DNA from: a virus
Length of the DNA stretch: 25,786 nucleotides
Reading direction: 5' to 3' (one strand)
Virus record (IMG/VR): IMGVR_UViG_3300030060_002228
Location: 1-25,786 of that record
Shown: one piece after another, positions 8,570-16,664 of the stretch
Layout: every line of letters starts with the position of its first letter
Numbering within the stretch: position 1 is the first letter of the stretch
Notes under the pieces: generated by a model
Told to the model about the DNA's origin: nothing
The model's input: the letters and a program-made list of their open reading frames with translations, nothing else
Databases searched by the model: none
Position numbers and translations under genes: made by a program

Positions 8570-9342
8570 TAAACTTTTCCTCCTCTTTCAAGAGATTTCA
8601 TCATGCTGTACATACGTTCAGCTCCTTTGTTAACATCTCCTTCACCCATGCCTCGTACAGCATCGGCTGTAAATACGAATTCGTTGTTGGATAACATCGC
8701 TGGGATATCATCTTCTTTTTCTTTTATACCAACTGGCTGTATAAATCCACCAGTATTTCTAAGATCTAACTCCATAATACCCTCTGGATTCTGTCTCATA
8801 GGTAGTCCCTCGGCGCTCGCTGCTTGCATAGCGTTATCACTGGCTGTATCTCCCATTGCATATCCTATTCTACCGCCTTGTGAATAGCCTCCAGCTCCAG
8901 ATGTATATTCAGAAAGATCATTACGTACTTGAGCTTCAAGCGCTTCTGCGTCTTCACTTCCATCTTCTTTTACAAAGCTTTTTAAATTTCTATATCCTTG
9001 TCTTAAATAACTTCTTAGAGAATCAACGTTTCGAGTTGCTGCGATAGCTTCTTCATCCCCTTGTTGAGCTTTAGCCATTACACCACCTAATAAAGAACCT
9101 GCAAGACCTATACCTATATTCTTAGCTACTTTACCTGTTAAAAAATCTGGTACTTTTGGCATACCTATTTTAGAACCTATCATAGGTCCAAGTTTATACG
9201 TACCATACGCTAATAAAGCAGCCTTACCTATATCAGAAGATAATATATCACCTATGCCACCTGCTACTTTTTTAACAGCTTTCTTGGCTCCCCCAGTAAT
9301 CTTCTTAACTAGGCTACCTAATCCATATAATTCTCTACTCAT
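8569..9342 (-). CDS. Marine-phage virion protein with conserved C-terminal AMLSNNEFVFTADAVR motif
   Basis: The N-terminal part is basic (about 8-30: VKKITGGAKKAVKKVAGGIG) and is followed by Gly/Ala-rich helical segments (about 40-90) that could be membrane-active. The C-terminal 100 residues hold GGRIGYAMG, GIMELDLRNTGGF, DDIPAMLSNNEFVFTADAVR and a final KGAERMYSMMKSLE, which I recognise as a conserved block in marine phage structural proteins of unknown function. I prefer the ATG at 9342 because AGAGG lies just upstream; an in-frame ATG at 9363 has no ribosome site and directly abuts the palindrome AATTTAGCTAAATT (9364-9377). It sits at the head of the ejection-type gene group, after the glycosyltransferases. 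Confidence 0.7.
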   Translation of the reverse strand: MSRELYGLGSLVKKITGGAKKAVKKVAGGIGDILSSDIGKAALLAYGTYKLGPMIGSKIGMPKVPDFLTGKVAKNIGIGLAGSLLGGVMAKAQQGDEEAIAATRNVDSLRSYLRQGYRNLKSFVKEDGSEDAEALEAQVRNDLSEYTSGAGGYSQGGRIGYAMGDTASDNAMQAASAEGLPMRQNPEGIMELDLRNTGGFIQPVGIKEKEDDIPAMLSNNEFVFTADAVRGMGEGDVNKGAERMYSMMKSLERGGKV

Positions 9343-9414
9343 CTGTCCTCTAGATATTGTCATAATTTAGCTAAATTGTTATTGGCAGGCCTACAGATCC
9401 TGTAATCTTTTATT

Positions 9415-10287
9415 TTATGTGATTTTTTTAGGCGGGTCAACAGGCTTTTCTCTAGCTTCAATAGCGTCTTTAGAAGCTTTAAGCTCATCAAAATATCTAC
9501 CACAATACTCATACTCTCCCGTATGTGATATGTGATCCATACAATATAAGTGTATTTTACCACCCATAGCCGTCCATCTTTTACAAAATCCAAAGTCTTC
9601 ACCAAAATATTGTTTAGTTTCCGGATCATGTAAACACTCAAATAAATTATAAAAATTCTCTTTGTATACCTCTTCACGATTAACCAAGGTAGGTTGACGA
9701 ATTTCTAACTCAGGATATTGTTTTATCATCTTTTCAAGAGTTTCTCTTTTAATTAACATACAGCCAGTTGGTGCATGAGTTACCTCTGCTACACCATCTT
9801 CTACTACAACTTCATTCATACCTTCTACTTTTATAGGATAATGAAAGCCTGCTTTAGCTATATCTTTTTCGTCAGTAAGTTTTAATAAATCTGTTCTTCT
9901 TTTAATTTTACCCCAATCAATATATTTCATTGGGTAAGGTACAGCTATAACATCTTTATCTTTGTCTAACATTTTAAATATACTTTCAGCTTGAAAGTCT
10001 ATGTCTGAGTCTATAAATAATAAGTGTGTGTATTTACCTGGTTCATTTAAAAACTCAGATACAATTAAGTTTCTACCTTGTTGTACAAGAGATGATTTAT
10101 ATAAAGTAAAACTAACTAATATATTTTTTTGCATACATCTTTGTTGAAATTTTAAAAGTGCTTGTGTGTAATGTATAGAGCACTCACTATGTACAGGTGT
10201 GCCTACCATAATTCTGTATTTAGGTAATCCAAGATTTACTTCTGATTGACCTGTTAAATCAAATGTTATTGGTTCATTATTTTTCAT
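9415..10287 (-). CDS. GT-A fold glycosyltransferase (GT2-like)
   Basis: The protein has the look of a nucleotide-sugar-dependent GT-A glycosyltransferase of 290 residues. The N-terminal beta strand YRIMVGTPVHSE (24-35) leads to an LVQQGRNLIVSEFL helix and then the metal-binding DxD motif in LLFIDSDIDF (DSD at 93-95). Further on are APTGCMLIKRE (172-182) and GEDFGFCKRW (229-238), typical of the acceptor/catalytic half, where ED 230-231 may supply the base. There is no transmembrane segment or signal peptide, so it acts in the host cytoplasm. AAAGGA lies 7 nt before the ATG, and the gene overlaps the preceding GT4-like gene by 11 nt. The sugar and acceptor cannot be read from the sequence; its late-operon position suggests virion or host surface glycans. 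Confidence 0.82.
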   Translation of the reverse strand: MKNNEPITFDLTGQSEVNLGLPKYRIMVGTPVHSECSIHYTQALLKFQQRCMQKNILVSFTLYKSSLVQQGRNLIVSEFLNEPGKYTHLLFIDSDIDFQAESIFKMLDKDKDVIAVPYPMKYIDWGKIKRRTDLLKLTDEKDIAKAGFHYPIKVEGMNEVVVEDGVAEVTHAPTGCMLIKRETLEKMIKQYPELEIRQPTLVNREEVYKENFYNLFECLHDPETKQYFGEDFGFCKRWTAMGGKIHLYCMDHISHTGEYEYCGRYFDELKASKDAIEAREKPVDPPKKIT

Positions 10288-11218
10288 TTAATATTCCTTT
10301 CAGTAAATGTGTCCAAGTTATAGCTATCTTTGGCCAGCCATAGTAGGTATTAGCATATTCTACTTGCCTATTCAAATGCTGTATAATTGTTGGTTGGTCT
10401 AATGTTTTCTTTGCAGACTCAATACCTATTGCACACTTTCTAGCTAAGAAGTGATAGTTCTTGCTATGTGTAAGATACATTGGATACTCTGCTCCTGTTT
10501 CATACAAAGCTCCATAGTTTGATACAATACAATATAAACCTGCAGCCATAGCTTCTAACAATGATATACAAAATGTTTCTTCCCATATACTTGGATATAC
10601 AAACATATTATAATTTTTAAGATGTCTTTTTATCCATTCGTTATTTCTAAAACCAAGATAATTTACATTTGGTAATTTTTTTGCATGATCATACAGAGCT
10701 TGATATTCTTTATCATTAGCATCAGCAAAATCTTTGCCGTATACTTGACAATTAGAAAACACATCTAATTCTATCATAGGATCTTTTATTAATTCCATAG
10801 CACCAAGTAATACATTTAATCCTCTCCATGGTGTGCAATGATGTATAATTCTACATTTTTGTCTTTTGGGTTTATATATTTCTTCTCTAGGTTTTATATT
10901 ATCTATACCATTTTTTATAACCACACATTTTTCCGTAGGTAAATCATAATACTTGGTAAAATTTTCATAATTCCAATGACTGTTAAATACATACCAATCA
11001 TATTTATTATGATTTGTTTTATCCTTAAACCAAGGATGTATGTTTGGTTGATCCCAAGAATTTTTTTGCCATAATATATTTGGTTTGTTTTTTGATAAAG
11101 GTATTTTCTCTGGTATAGATGTTGTTATCTGTACACGATCTAACAATTTATTATCTACATATTTATATAAATAACTTAATTGTAATTCAGTTCCGCCCTG
11201 TGGACTATTTTTTTCCAT
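10277..11218 (-). CDS. GT4-like (GT-B fold) glycosyltransferase
   Basis: This 313-residue protein keeps the C-terminal half of a GT-B enzyme: HHCTPWRGLNVLLGAMELI (about 126-144), the beta strand ELDVFSNC, and the signature WEETFCISLLEAMAAGLY (about 212-229), where EE/E residues contact the nucleotide sugar in GT4 members. The N-terminus shows GGTELQLS (8-15), comparable to the donor/acceptor loop motif of GT4 proteins, but the N-terminal lobe is shorter than usual for the family (normally about 350-400 residues in total). The ATG at 11218 is preferred over an in-frame TTG at 11221. It overlaps the small gene upstream by 14 nt and the GT-A gene downstream by 11 nt, implying coordinated synthesis of the two enzymes. 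Donor and acceptor are unknown. Confidence 0.82.
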   Translation of the reverse strand: MEKNSPQGGTELQLSYLYKYVDNKLLDRVQITTSIPEKIPLSKNKPNILWQKNSWDQPNIHPWFKDKTNHNKYDWYVFNSHWNYENFTKYYDLPTEKCVVIKNGIDNIKPREEIYKPKRQKCRIIHHCTPWRGLNVLLGAMELIKDPMIELDVFSNCQVYGKDFADANDKEYQALYDHAKKLPNVNYLGFRNNEWIKRHLKNYNMFVYPSIWEETFCISLLEAMAAGLYCIVSNYGALYETGAEYPMYLTHSKNYHFLARKCAIGIESAKKTLDQPTIIQHLNRQVEYANTYYGWPKIAITWTHLLKGILNEK

Positions 11219-11420
11219 CAAATATTTTTTGCAATGCGTTCATACCTCTAGGAGATACATGTACTGTTGTATCTTGTTGAATATGATCCATTGTCGTAGC
11301 TGTATTTGGATCTGCAACATCCGCTTTCATTTCTTCTTCGTCTTTATATACTTTACCAGTCCATGTGTTTTTACAAATGGTTACCGTAGTGCAGTGTATA
11401 TTTAATATGTCTTTATCCAT
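11205..11420 (-). CDS. Small hypothetical phage protein (71 aa)
   Basis: This is a short soluble protein with an N-terminal beta-like portion (ILNIHCTTVTICKNTWTGKV), an acidic centre (DEEEMKADVAD) and a polar C-terminus ending MNALQKIFDGKK. There is no membrane segment and no motif I recognise. The evidence that it is real is the context: it starts inside the stop of the previous gene in an 8-bp ATGGATAA overlap and runs 14 nt into the GT4-like gene, and the frame is kept between real genes. It could be a small virion or regulatory protein. Confidence 0.6.
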   Translation of the reverse strand: MDKDILNIHCTTVTICKNTWTGKVYKDEEEMKADVADPNTATTMDHIQQDTTVHVSPRGMNALQKIFDGKK

Positions 11421-11763
11421 TTTCTTGCGATCTGTCTATTAAAGCATAACTTATCAGGCCTTGTATCTTACTACTTCCTGTAGCTGCTTGTATGGTTATA
11501 GCATCACCTGCTTCTAAATTCAAGCTTTGGGGTGAAGCATTTATCTGTGTTTTGGCTGCTACATCATCTCGAAAAAATTCATACTCAGTGTTTGAATCAG
11601 ACGAGTCAACAAAATTCATGTTTACTAAAATAGCTGATGACGCATCATTGTTTGCACAATAAATACTTTTGACTATAATTGTTCCATTGGTAGGACAAGT
11701 AAGCACTGTGGTTTTGCTTGTATCAGTTTGTTTAAAACCTTGATTTTTATATTGTATAGTCAT
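11413..11763 (-). CDS. Putative small beta-rich virion structural protein
   Basis: The 116-residue product is dominated by short beta-strand-like stretches with Thr, Val, Ile and Asn (for example TTVLTCPTNGTIIVKSIYCA at about 18-37 and LNLEAGDAITIQAATGSSKI near 80-100). It has no charged helix, signal or membrane segment. The phrase SLNLEAGDAITIQ resembles the end strands of small phage head-decoration or tail-fitting beta-sandwich proteins, and similar proteins occur in marine phages. It begins in a TAATG overlap with the 54-aa gene and ends in an 8-bp ATGGATAA overlap with the next. A structural role is inferred from composition and neighbours. Confidence 0.62.
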   Translation of the reverse strand: MTIQYKNQGFKQTDTSKTTVLTCPTNGTIIVKSIYCANNDASSAILVNMNFVDSSDSNTEYEFFRDDVAAKTQINASPQSLNLEAGDAITIQAATGSSKIQGLISYALIDRSQENG

Positions 11764-11927
11764 TAGTTCATAAAATAGTTAAAAGCATCTTGCTCATCCT
11801 TTAAATCTTTTTGAAAGCTAAAGTTAAGTTGATTTTTTATACTATCAAGAGATGCAAGAATTTGTCTTTGATTTTCTACTTCGTATTTGTTTTTTGGTTC
11901 TGGTATGTAAACAGTAATTTTAGCCAT
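11763..11927 (-). CDS. Small hypothetical phage protein (54 aa)
   Basis: A short open frame fills the gap between the GT32 gene and the 116-aa structural gene. It reads MAKITVYIPEPKNKYEVENQ at the start and ends with DLKDEQDAFNYFMN. It starts in an 8-bp ATGGCTAA overlap with the GT32 stop and stops in a TAATG overlap with the next start, both junction types used elsewhere in this operon, which is strong support for a real gene. The centre (about 15-45) is likely an amphipathic helix rich in Gln/Asn/Lys. No function is recognisable; small virion or assembly proteins are common at such positions. Confidence 0.66.
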   Translation of the reverse strand: MAKITVYIPEPKNKYEVENQRQILASLDSIKNQLNFSFQKDLKDEQDAFNYFMN

Positions 11928-12735
11928 TTTGTTTGTTCCAATCTAGGTTATCAATATCTATATCCCTAAACTCTTTATAGTCTCTTTTAAATATTTCTTC
12001 AACAGACATATCAGGATACTTTTTTCTATATGTAGCAACAACAGCATCATGAGTTTCATTACCCCATCTACCAGTCAACATATGTCTAGTTACAACGCCA
12101 GGATCATAATGTTCAGGCTGCACTTGATATTTTGATCTATCTAATATTTTAATTTTATAGTGACTATTTAAGTCTTCATACATTTCAGATAATAATCCAC
12201 AGCCAGCTGACCTTCTAACAAATACTTGAAAATCAGAATCAGGGTGTGTGCTTCTATTACGATGTATTTCAATAGGAAAATCTTTTAGTCTTAAAAAACA
12301 CTCCTCTATAACTTCTCTCCAAAACATACTTCTACCTGAAGATATAAGTAATGAGTTTTGTACAAGTTCTCTGTTGTTTGCTCCAGGTGCTAAATAAATA
12401 GTATCGTGTTCTAATTCATCATAAAAATTACGATAACAATATGTATCCATATCAGCATAAATACCACCTTGTTCAAACATAATTATATATCTTGCAATAT
12501 CTAATTTTACAATTTCAATAGGAAAATTATGCCATACATCCCACCAGTCTGGACAATATTTAAATATGTATGCATCTATGGTGTGATCACGCCAGCTTGT
12601 AAATCTCCATTGCCCTGGATGATGTCGTAACCAAGAAGTTCTACAAGGTTTCCAAATTGGATGCCATTTGTTTTTATCATCGGGCTCTAACTGTTGAATA
12701 AGTTTTGGTATTATTATTTTATTATCTTCTGCCAT
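11920..12735 (-). CDS. GT32-type glycosyltransferase with DxD motif (OCH1-like)
   Basis: This is a glycosyltransferase of the sugar-binding DxD (Gly_transf_sug, GT32) class of about 271 residues. The core signature KLDIARYIIMFEQGGIYADM (about 77-96) continues with DTYC, placing the metal-binding DxD at D95 and D97. N-terminal IIIPKLIQQ is the usual first strand of the Rossmann-like fold, and a Trp/His-rich region (WHPIWKPCRTSWLRHHPGQW) precedes it. In the C-terminal half, GRWGNETHDAVV keeps a late His. I start at the ATG at 12735; an in-frame ATG at 12747 is possible, and neither has a clear ribosome site, so translation may be coupled to the gp10-like gene, which it overlaps by 14 nt. GT32 enzymes move hexoses to glycans; the phage acceptor is unknown. 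Confidence 0.83.
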   Translation of the reverse strand: MAEDNKIIIPKLIQQLEPDDKNKWHPIWKPCRTSWLRHHPGQWRFTSWRDHTIDAYIFKYCPDWWDVWHNFPIEIVKLDIARYIIMFEQGGIYADMDTYCYRNFYDELEHDTIYLAPGANNRELVQNSLLISSGRSMFWREVIEECFLRLKDFPIEIHRNRSTHPDSDFQVFVRRSAGCGLLSEMYEDLNSHYKIKILDRSKYQVQPEHYDPGVVTRHMLTGRWGNETHDAVVATYRKKYPDMSVEEIFKRDYKEFRDIDIDNLDWNKQNG

Positions 12736-14641
12736 CTGGTTGAGCATCGATTCTTAAAGTGCCATATCTCCATGTTTCACCGGCTGCATCATTTTCTATC
12801 TTTATACTTATTAATCTTCCTCTAGCTCTGGTATCTATCTTATCAGTTGATGACGTAACTGTAAAGGGTCCAAGTGGAGAACTTGTCGATGTGTTGTTTG
12901 GATAATCGTTAATAAACAAAGTTACTTTTGAATTACCCGTTTGATATTTAAAGTCAGGTACAAATCTTCTAATAGATGAAAATATTTCACCATCATCAAT
13001 ATCTAAATCACCTGATCTTATAAAAGCTGTAATTGCAGTTGTTGTCCCACCAGCAACTTGATCGTTACCATCTTCATGAGAATAATAAGTGGTTGCGCCA
13101 AACTTGTTTGTTATACCTTGTATTGGAAAGTTTGGTGTGCCAGTTGCTGAGTATTCTGTTGCGTAAGGATTATCGAACACATAAGCATCAACATAAGTTG
13201 TTCTAGCTAAAGATCCTGTTGTCCACACACCTTCCGCGTAATTATATGTAACTACCCTATCTATTTGTGTAGATCCTGATTTAGGATAGAACCACATAAC
13301 TTCATCGTATAAAGAATTATATCCAGCAGCAATAGTTTGATTAGATCCAAAGTTAAGACCAAGATTATTTCCTTCGGTTGTAAATACAAAATCTTCAACC
13401 AAACAAGGTAAGGATTTTACTGTACCATCATACACAAAGAAACCACCTGCATCACCCATCCAATATACAGCACCATCTGCGTAAACAACTGCATGCTGTC
13501 CAATGCAGCCACAACCTGTTCCAACTTGTCTAACACTAAATGTAAAAGGTGGTCCAACAAATTGTATTACGTAAGCTGCTCTATCTGTAAGAACAAGTGT
13601 ATAGTCTTTTGCATTTATAGCTCCTCGTATCTCGCTGCCTGCGTCTAGTCTAAAAGTTCCTGCAGTGTTTGTTGCTGTTGGGTCATATGTATTTAAATCT
13701 TCTTGATTTGAGAATCTAATAAACATTGGATCTTGTGTTGCTGGATTACCAATTGTAGTCTCTGTTCCTAAATGAAATAGATGCCTGTCTCTATCAGATA
13801 CAAGTGTCATGATAGAAGCTGTCGGGTTATTCGTAGTTGCAAAACTTGATGTTGAAGTTGAAGCTCTAACTGTTCTAGGATTAGAAGCACCTGCGTTCCA
13901 AGTGAAAGTTTTACCATTGTGTATAGTTGCAACTAATACTTCACCAAAATTATCTAATGACCAATTACCAGGATCTAACGTTACAGCTGAAATTGTTCTT
14001 TCAGTTCCCCATGTGCCTGTGCTCCAAGTGTCAGTGCCGTAACCATATCCTGTTGTTTGAGAGGTAGGTCCTATTATTTCGTATGGATCGATAGTTGCAG
14101 CTCCTGCTGCAGTCATACCAGTTCCAGACTCAACAGCGGACATGGTAATTGTAAATGAGTTTGTAGCTACAGTTATAACCTCGTAAGTTTTTTCTGTGAA
14201 ATCTATAACAGCGTATCCTGTGGCTCCACCACCAGGTAAAGTCACTGAGGAAAAAGTTACGTATCTACCTACAGCTAAACCATGAGAGGTTTTGTTTATT
14301 GTTACTGTTGCATTGTTGTTTGTTGATGTAAAAGTAGCTCCTGATATGGCAGTTGCTAAAGGTGATATGTCATAGAAGTCATCACCATAATATAAAAATA
14401 AACCTTGAGATGTACCAATAACTGTATACTTCTCTCCAGCTAATGAAGTAAAAGCATGTTGATCTCTAGCTGCACCTGGTAATTCTTTTTGAGAAACAGT
14501 AAGTTGTTTCCAACCACCTATTTTTTCTGGTAGTCCCGTTCTAAATCTAACAAAGTCACCATCTATCCATTGACCTTCAGCGCCGGATGCTGTCTCTTGT
14601 TTATTAAAACCTGGTATGAACTGTAATTTTTTTAACGCCAT
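12722..14641 (-). CDS. Tail/head-completion protein, P22 gp10-like (phage stabilisation type)
   Basis: The 639-residue protein starts with FIPGFNKQETASGAEGQW and IGGWKQL, a beginning I associate with marine phage virion proteins of the gp10 (phage stabilisation) family. It then has repeated beta-rich blocks (IGTSQGLFLYYGDDFYDISP at about 75-94; FVGPPFTFSVRQVGTGCGCI and GQHAVVYADGAVYWMGDAGG at about 360-400), as expected for a beta-propeller or sandwich ring at the portal-tail junction. An Ig-like or insertion segment of Thr/Ser/Gly-rich beta residues sits at about 100-190. The C-terminal YGTLRIDAQPDGRR resembles the end strand of gp10. No hydrolase motif is visible. It is unusual in lying between oxygenase and glycosyltransferase genes. 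Family assignment rests on pattern recognition, not alignment. Confidence 0.68.
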   Translation of the reverse strand: MALKKLQFIPGFNKQETASGAEGQWIDGDFVRFRTGLPEKIGGWKQLTVSQKELPGAARDQHAFTSLAGEKYTVIGTSQGLFLYYGDDFYDISPLATAISGATFTSTNNNATVTINKTSHGLAVGRYVTFSSVTLPGGGATGYAVIDFTEKTYEVITVATNSFTITMSAVESGTGMTAAGAATIDPYEIIGPTSQTTGYGYGTDTWSTGTWGTERTISAVTLDPGNWSLDNFGEVLVATIHNGKTFTWNAGASNPRTVRASTSTSSFATTNNPTASIMTLVSDRDRHLFHLGTETTIGNPATQDPMFIRFSNQEDLNTYDPTATNTAGTFRLDAGSEIRGAINAKDYTLVLTDRAAYVIQFVGPPFTFSVRQVGTGCGCIGQHAVVYADGAVYWMGDAGGFFVYDGTVKSLPCLVEDFVFTTEGNNLGLNFGSNQTIAAGYNSLYDEVMWFYPKSGSTQIDRVVTYNYAEGVWTTGSLARTTYVDAYVFDNPYATEYSATGTPNFPIQGITNKFGATTYYSHEDGNDQVAGGTTTAITAFIRSGDLDIDDGEIFSSIRRFVPDFKYQTGNSKVTLFINDYPNNTSTSSPLGPFTVTSSTDKIDTRARGRLISIKIENDAAGETWRYGTLRIDAQPDGRR

Positions 14642-14663
14642 AGTCTATCAGTATAAACGATTT

Positions 14664-15260
14664 TTACTTAGCTTCAATTCTAAAATTAGCAGCTATTGAT
14701 ACTCTAGTTCCCTTTGATTTAAAAGGCACTACTTCGTGTTGGGTATTATAAGGGAAGATATACAAGTCTCCTTCTCTTGGAAAAAAACCTTGTCTACCAA
14801 TAGACAAAGGTGATTGATATGGAAAAACTTGAAAAACAAGAGAGCCAGGAAGACTGCTTTGTCCTATAAAATCTTCGCCTTCTTTAATTAAACCTTTTGG
14901 AATATCTGTATACAACACACTAGAAAAATTACATTTGGTGTGAACATGTGGAGGGTTGTAATCACCAGCCACCATGTAATTAACCCAAGCTCCACTAGTT
15001 ATTAATCTACCAAGAGGTCTACCATAAAATTTATGATATCCATCTCGATAAGCTTCTAAATATCCCATGACAATATCTTGATACTTTTGAACATCTATAT
15101 CGTACTCGTCATCTAAATGTCCTGCTAGATGTTTTCTTGCATCTTTCTTTTTATCTTTTTTACATAATTTTTTAAGAGCTTTTATTTCTTCTTTTGTTAT
15201 CCTAGTCTGCATAATGAAAGGACCAAAAAAAGGGAAATTATATTTTACTTCTTTATCCAT
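14664..15260 (-). CDS. 2OG-Fe(II) oxygenase, HxH type (array member 10)
   Basis: Last-transcribed member of the oxygenase array, 198 residues. The C-terminal double-stranded beta-helix shows the sequence GDYNPPHVHTKCNFSSVLYT with H105 and H107, the distal H175 in YIFPYNTQHEVVPF, and R186 in GTRVSIAANF, which would bind the 2-oxoglutarate carboxylate. The HxH plus distal His layout is that of the PF13759-like putative oxygenase group, not the HxD of prolyl hydroxylases, so a different metal environment is possible. The N-terminal part (1-75) is basic and helical (KKLCKKDKKKDARKHLAGHL), maybe an acceptor-binding element. It starts in an 8-bp ATGGATAA overlap with the previous gene. The substrate is unknown; no metal or cosubstrate evidence exists beyond the motif. 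Confidence 0.78.
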   Translation of the reverse strand: MDKEVKYNFPFFGPFIMQTRITKEEIKALKKLCKKDKKKDARKHLAGHLDDEYDIDVQKYQDIVMGYLEAYRDGYHKFYGRPLGRLITSGAWVNYMVAGDYNPPHVHTKCNFSSVLYTDIPKGLIKEGEDFIGQSSLPGSLVFQVFPYQSPLSIGRQGFFPREGDLYIFPYNTQHEVVPFKSKGTRVSIAANFRIEAK

Positions 15261-15786
15261 GTGCTAACCATTTTATTGAGAATCTAGGTATATCTTTTTC
15301 ATTAAAAGCATTTGCTCTATGTGGGTGAGATGCAGTAAACTGAATGAGTCTACCTTGTTTAAATGGCACCTTTTTATTTGTAGGTTTGTATATAAACTCT
15401 CCTCCTGTAACTTTACATTCAGGGTAATAAAGCATCAACACAAAACTTTCATCTGTATCAGATCCATCATTATGAAATGCACCATCCATATATTTAAACT
15501 GACAGTTACCTGTTATGTGATCTAAATCTAAGTTTGGTCTTTCTACATAATGTTTTATGTGTTCATGAAAAGCTCTTAATAAATTATTAGCAATGTTAAC
15601 GTTTGGACCTACACCATTTTTATTAAAAAAAGTTTGTCCCATTAATCTATGTCTACCCTGTGTTTTATAAGGCCAACCTTTTCTACCAGCAATATTATCT
15701 ATATCCCAGTTAGAATTTATTAAATCAAAAGCTAATTGATTTACCCAATGAATATCAAAAATATCATCATGCACTTTTATCGACAT
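15253..15786 (-). CDS. 2OG-Fe(II) oxygenase, HxD type (array member 9)
   Basis: A 177-residue protein with the P4H/PKHD-like core: GAFHNDGSDTDESFVLMLYY gives H105 and D107, then GGEFIY (128-133), then GRLIQFTASHPHRA with the distal iron His at H156 (H154 is also near), and R168 in PRFSIKW as the 2-oxoglutarate anchor. The double-stranded beta-helix fills the C-terminal two thirds. The N-terminal region (about 1-95) is less typical, with WPYKTQGRHRLMGQ preceding the core. It overlaps the orphan 114-aa gene by 20 nt and the next oxygenase by 8 nt. Family-level function, hydroxylation with 2-oxoglutarate, O2 and Fe(II), is well supported by the triad; substrate choice is unknown. Confidence 0.8.
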   Translation of the reverse strand: MSIKVHDDIFDIHWVNQLAFDLINSNWDIDNIAGRKGWPYKTQGRHRLMGQTFFNKNGVGPNVNIANNLLRAFHEHIKHYVERPNLDLDHITGNCQFKYMDGAFHNDGSDTDESFVLMLYYPECKVTGGEFIYKPTNKKVPFKQGRLIQFTASHPHRANAFNEKDIPRFSIKWLAHG

Positions 15787-16111
15787 AAATATTCCAATCT
15801 AAATGTTTCATCAAATCCTCTATATGAAACTCTTTCTTACCACTTTCAATCACGTGTTTATTTAAAGTTTCTGAGTCTAGTATAACCCATTTTGTTTTAG
15901 TTTCAAATACAACCTTATCTGCTTTTGATCCTGTGTGTATTCTTTTTTGAAAAAGATCATCAATTCTTTTACGCATGTCTCTTACATCAAATTTAAATGT
16001 TTGATTTGAATGACCTTTAATTATCCCTTTAATATTCCAACCCTCATTCTTTTTTGGATATTCTATATCCGTAAGGTTATTAGCAAATCTATCTACTATG
16101 TTAGCTGACAT
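15767..16111 (-). CDS. Unknown small protein inside the oxygenase array
   Basis: This 114-residue protein lacks the HxD/HxH and distal His pattern of every neighbour and has no recognisable domain. It is basic and helical overall: an N-terminal MSANIVDRFANNL, a central DVRDMRKRIDDLFQKRI (about 42-58), and a tail EDLMKHLDWNIYVDKSA. There is no membrane segment or signal peptide. It overlaps the downstream oxygenase by 20 nt and the upstream one by 11 nt, so it is in the same translational unit. It could be an adaptor, a substrate, a cofactor-delivery partner or an unrelated insertion; the sequence does not say which. It is the only array member that is not an oxygenase. Confidence 0.62.
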   Translation of the reverse strand: MSANIVDRFANNLTDIEYPKKNEGWNIKGIIKGHSNQTFKFDVRDMRKRIDDLFQKRIHTGSKADKVVFETKTKWVILDSETLNKHVIESGKKEFHIEDLMKHLDWNIYVDKSA

Positions 16112-16664
16112 TAAATGAAAAACTTATCCTAGGTTGTTTTGATAAATTAGGTTCTACTTTATGATAGAGCCATGCTGGAAATATATACAACATGTTTTCT
16201 TCTGCTGGTACAAACCAACTAGCGGAATTATACTCTGTAAATTTACCTTGATCATGAACTTTATAATAAGCATCCATTTGCGAAGGATTTTTAAATACTA
16301 TTCGCCCAGAATTTTTAGGGCAAGAAACATAGAATACTCCTGCAAGTTTATTAAAAGGATGACTGTGTGTATCATTATAGTCTTTGTAGTAATTTATATT
16401 GAACCACATATGATTTAAATCTGGTGTATCGTTACACGATAATACTTGTGTTAAATATGCTGTAGAATATCTTTTAATATTGCTTATCAAACTTGTTCCT
16501 TTTAAGTAATCTCTCACATCTCCACTTTGATAACCTGTTGGATTACTTCTTTGTCTAGACTCATTTTCTTTTGCATAATCTAAACAAAACTTTTGTATCT
16601 TTGGTAAGTCTTGTCTTAATTTAATTTGTAAAAGTCCTGTTCTAAATATATCTTGAAAGATCAT
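16101..16664 (-). CDS. 2OG-Fe(II) oxygenase, HxH type (array member 8)
   Basis: The 187-residue sequence has a clear PF13759-like core: DYNDTHSHPFNKLAGVFYVS gives H100 and H102, the strand GRIVFKNPS follows, then MLYIFPAWLYHKVEP contains the distal H168, and QPRISFSFN contains R179. The N-terminal 80 residues (DIFRTGLLQIKLRQDLPKIQ and a long middle with GYQSGDVRDYL) form the usual helical approach to the core. The ATG overlaps the upstream stop as ATGA, giving a 4-bp coupling, and the gene's end overlaps the orphan gene start by 11 nt. Expected reaction is oxidative hydroxylation; acceptor unknown. Together with the genes at 14664 and 19548 it defines an HxH subgroup in the array. Confidence 0.82.
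   Translation of the reverse strand: MIFQDIFRTGLLQIKLRQDLPKIQKFCLDYAKENESRQRSNPTGYQSGDVRDYLKGTSLISNIKRYSTAYLTQVLSCNDTPDLNHMWFNINYYKDYNDTHSHPFNKLAGVFYVSCPKNSGRIVFKNPSQMDAYYKVHDQGKFTEYNSASWFVPAEENMLYIFPAWLYHKVEPNLSKQPRISFSFNVS

Noticed and set aside
9364-9377. Palindrome AATTTAGCTAAATT as an operator
   Set aside because: Perfect 14-bp inverted repeat but isolated, with no second copy or promoter around it, so too weak to report as a site.
9360-9677. 105-aa minus-strand open frame overlapping the GT-A gene
   Set aside because: It lies in another frame of the well-supported glycosyltransferase, has low-complexity hydrophobic/basic composition and no ribosome site.
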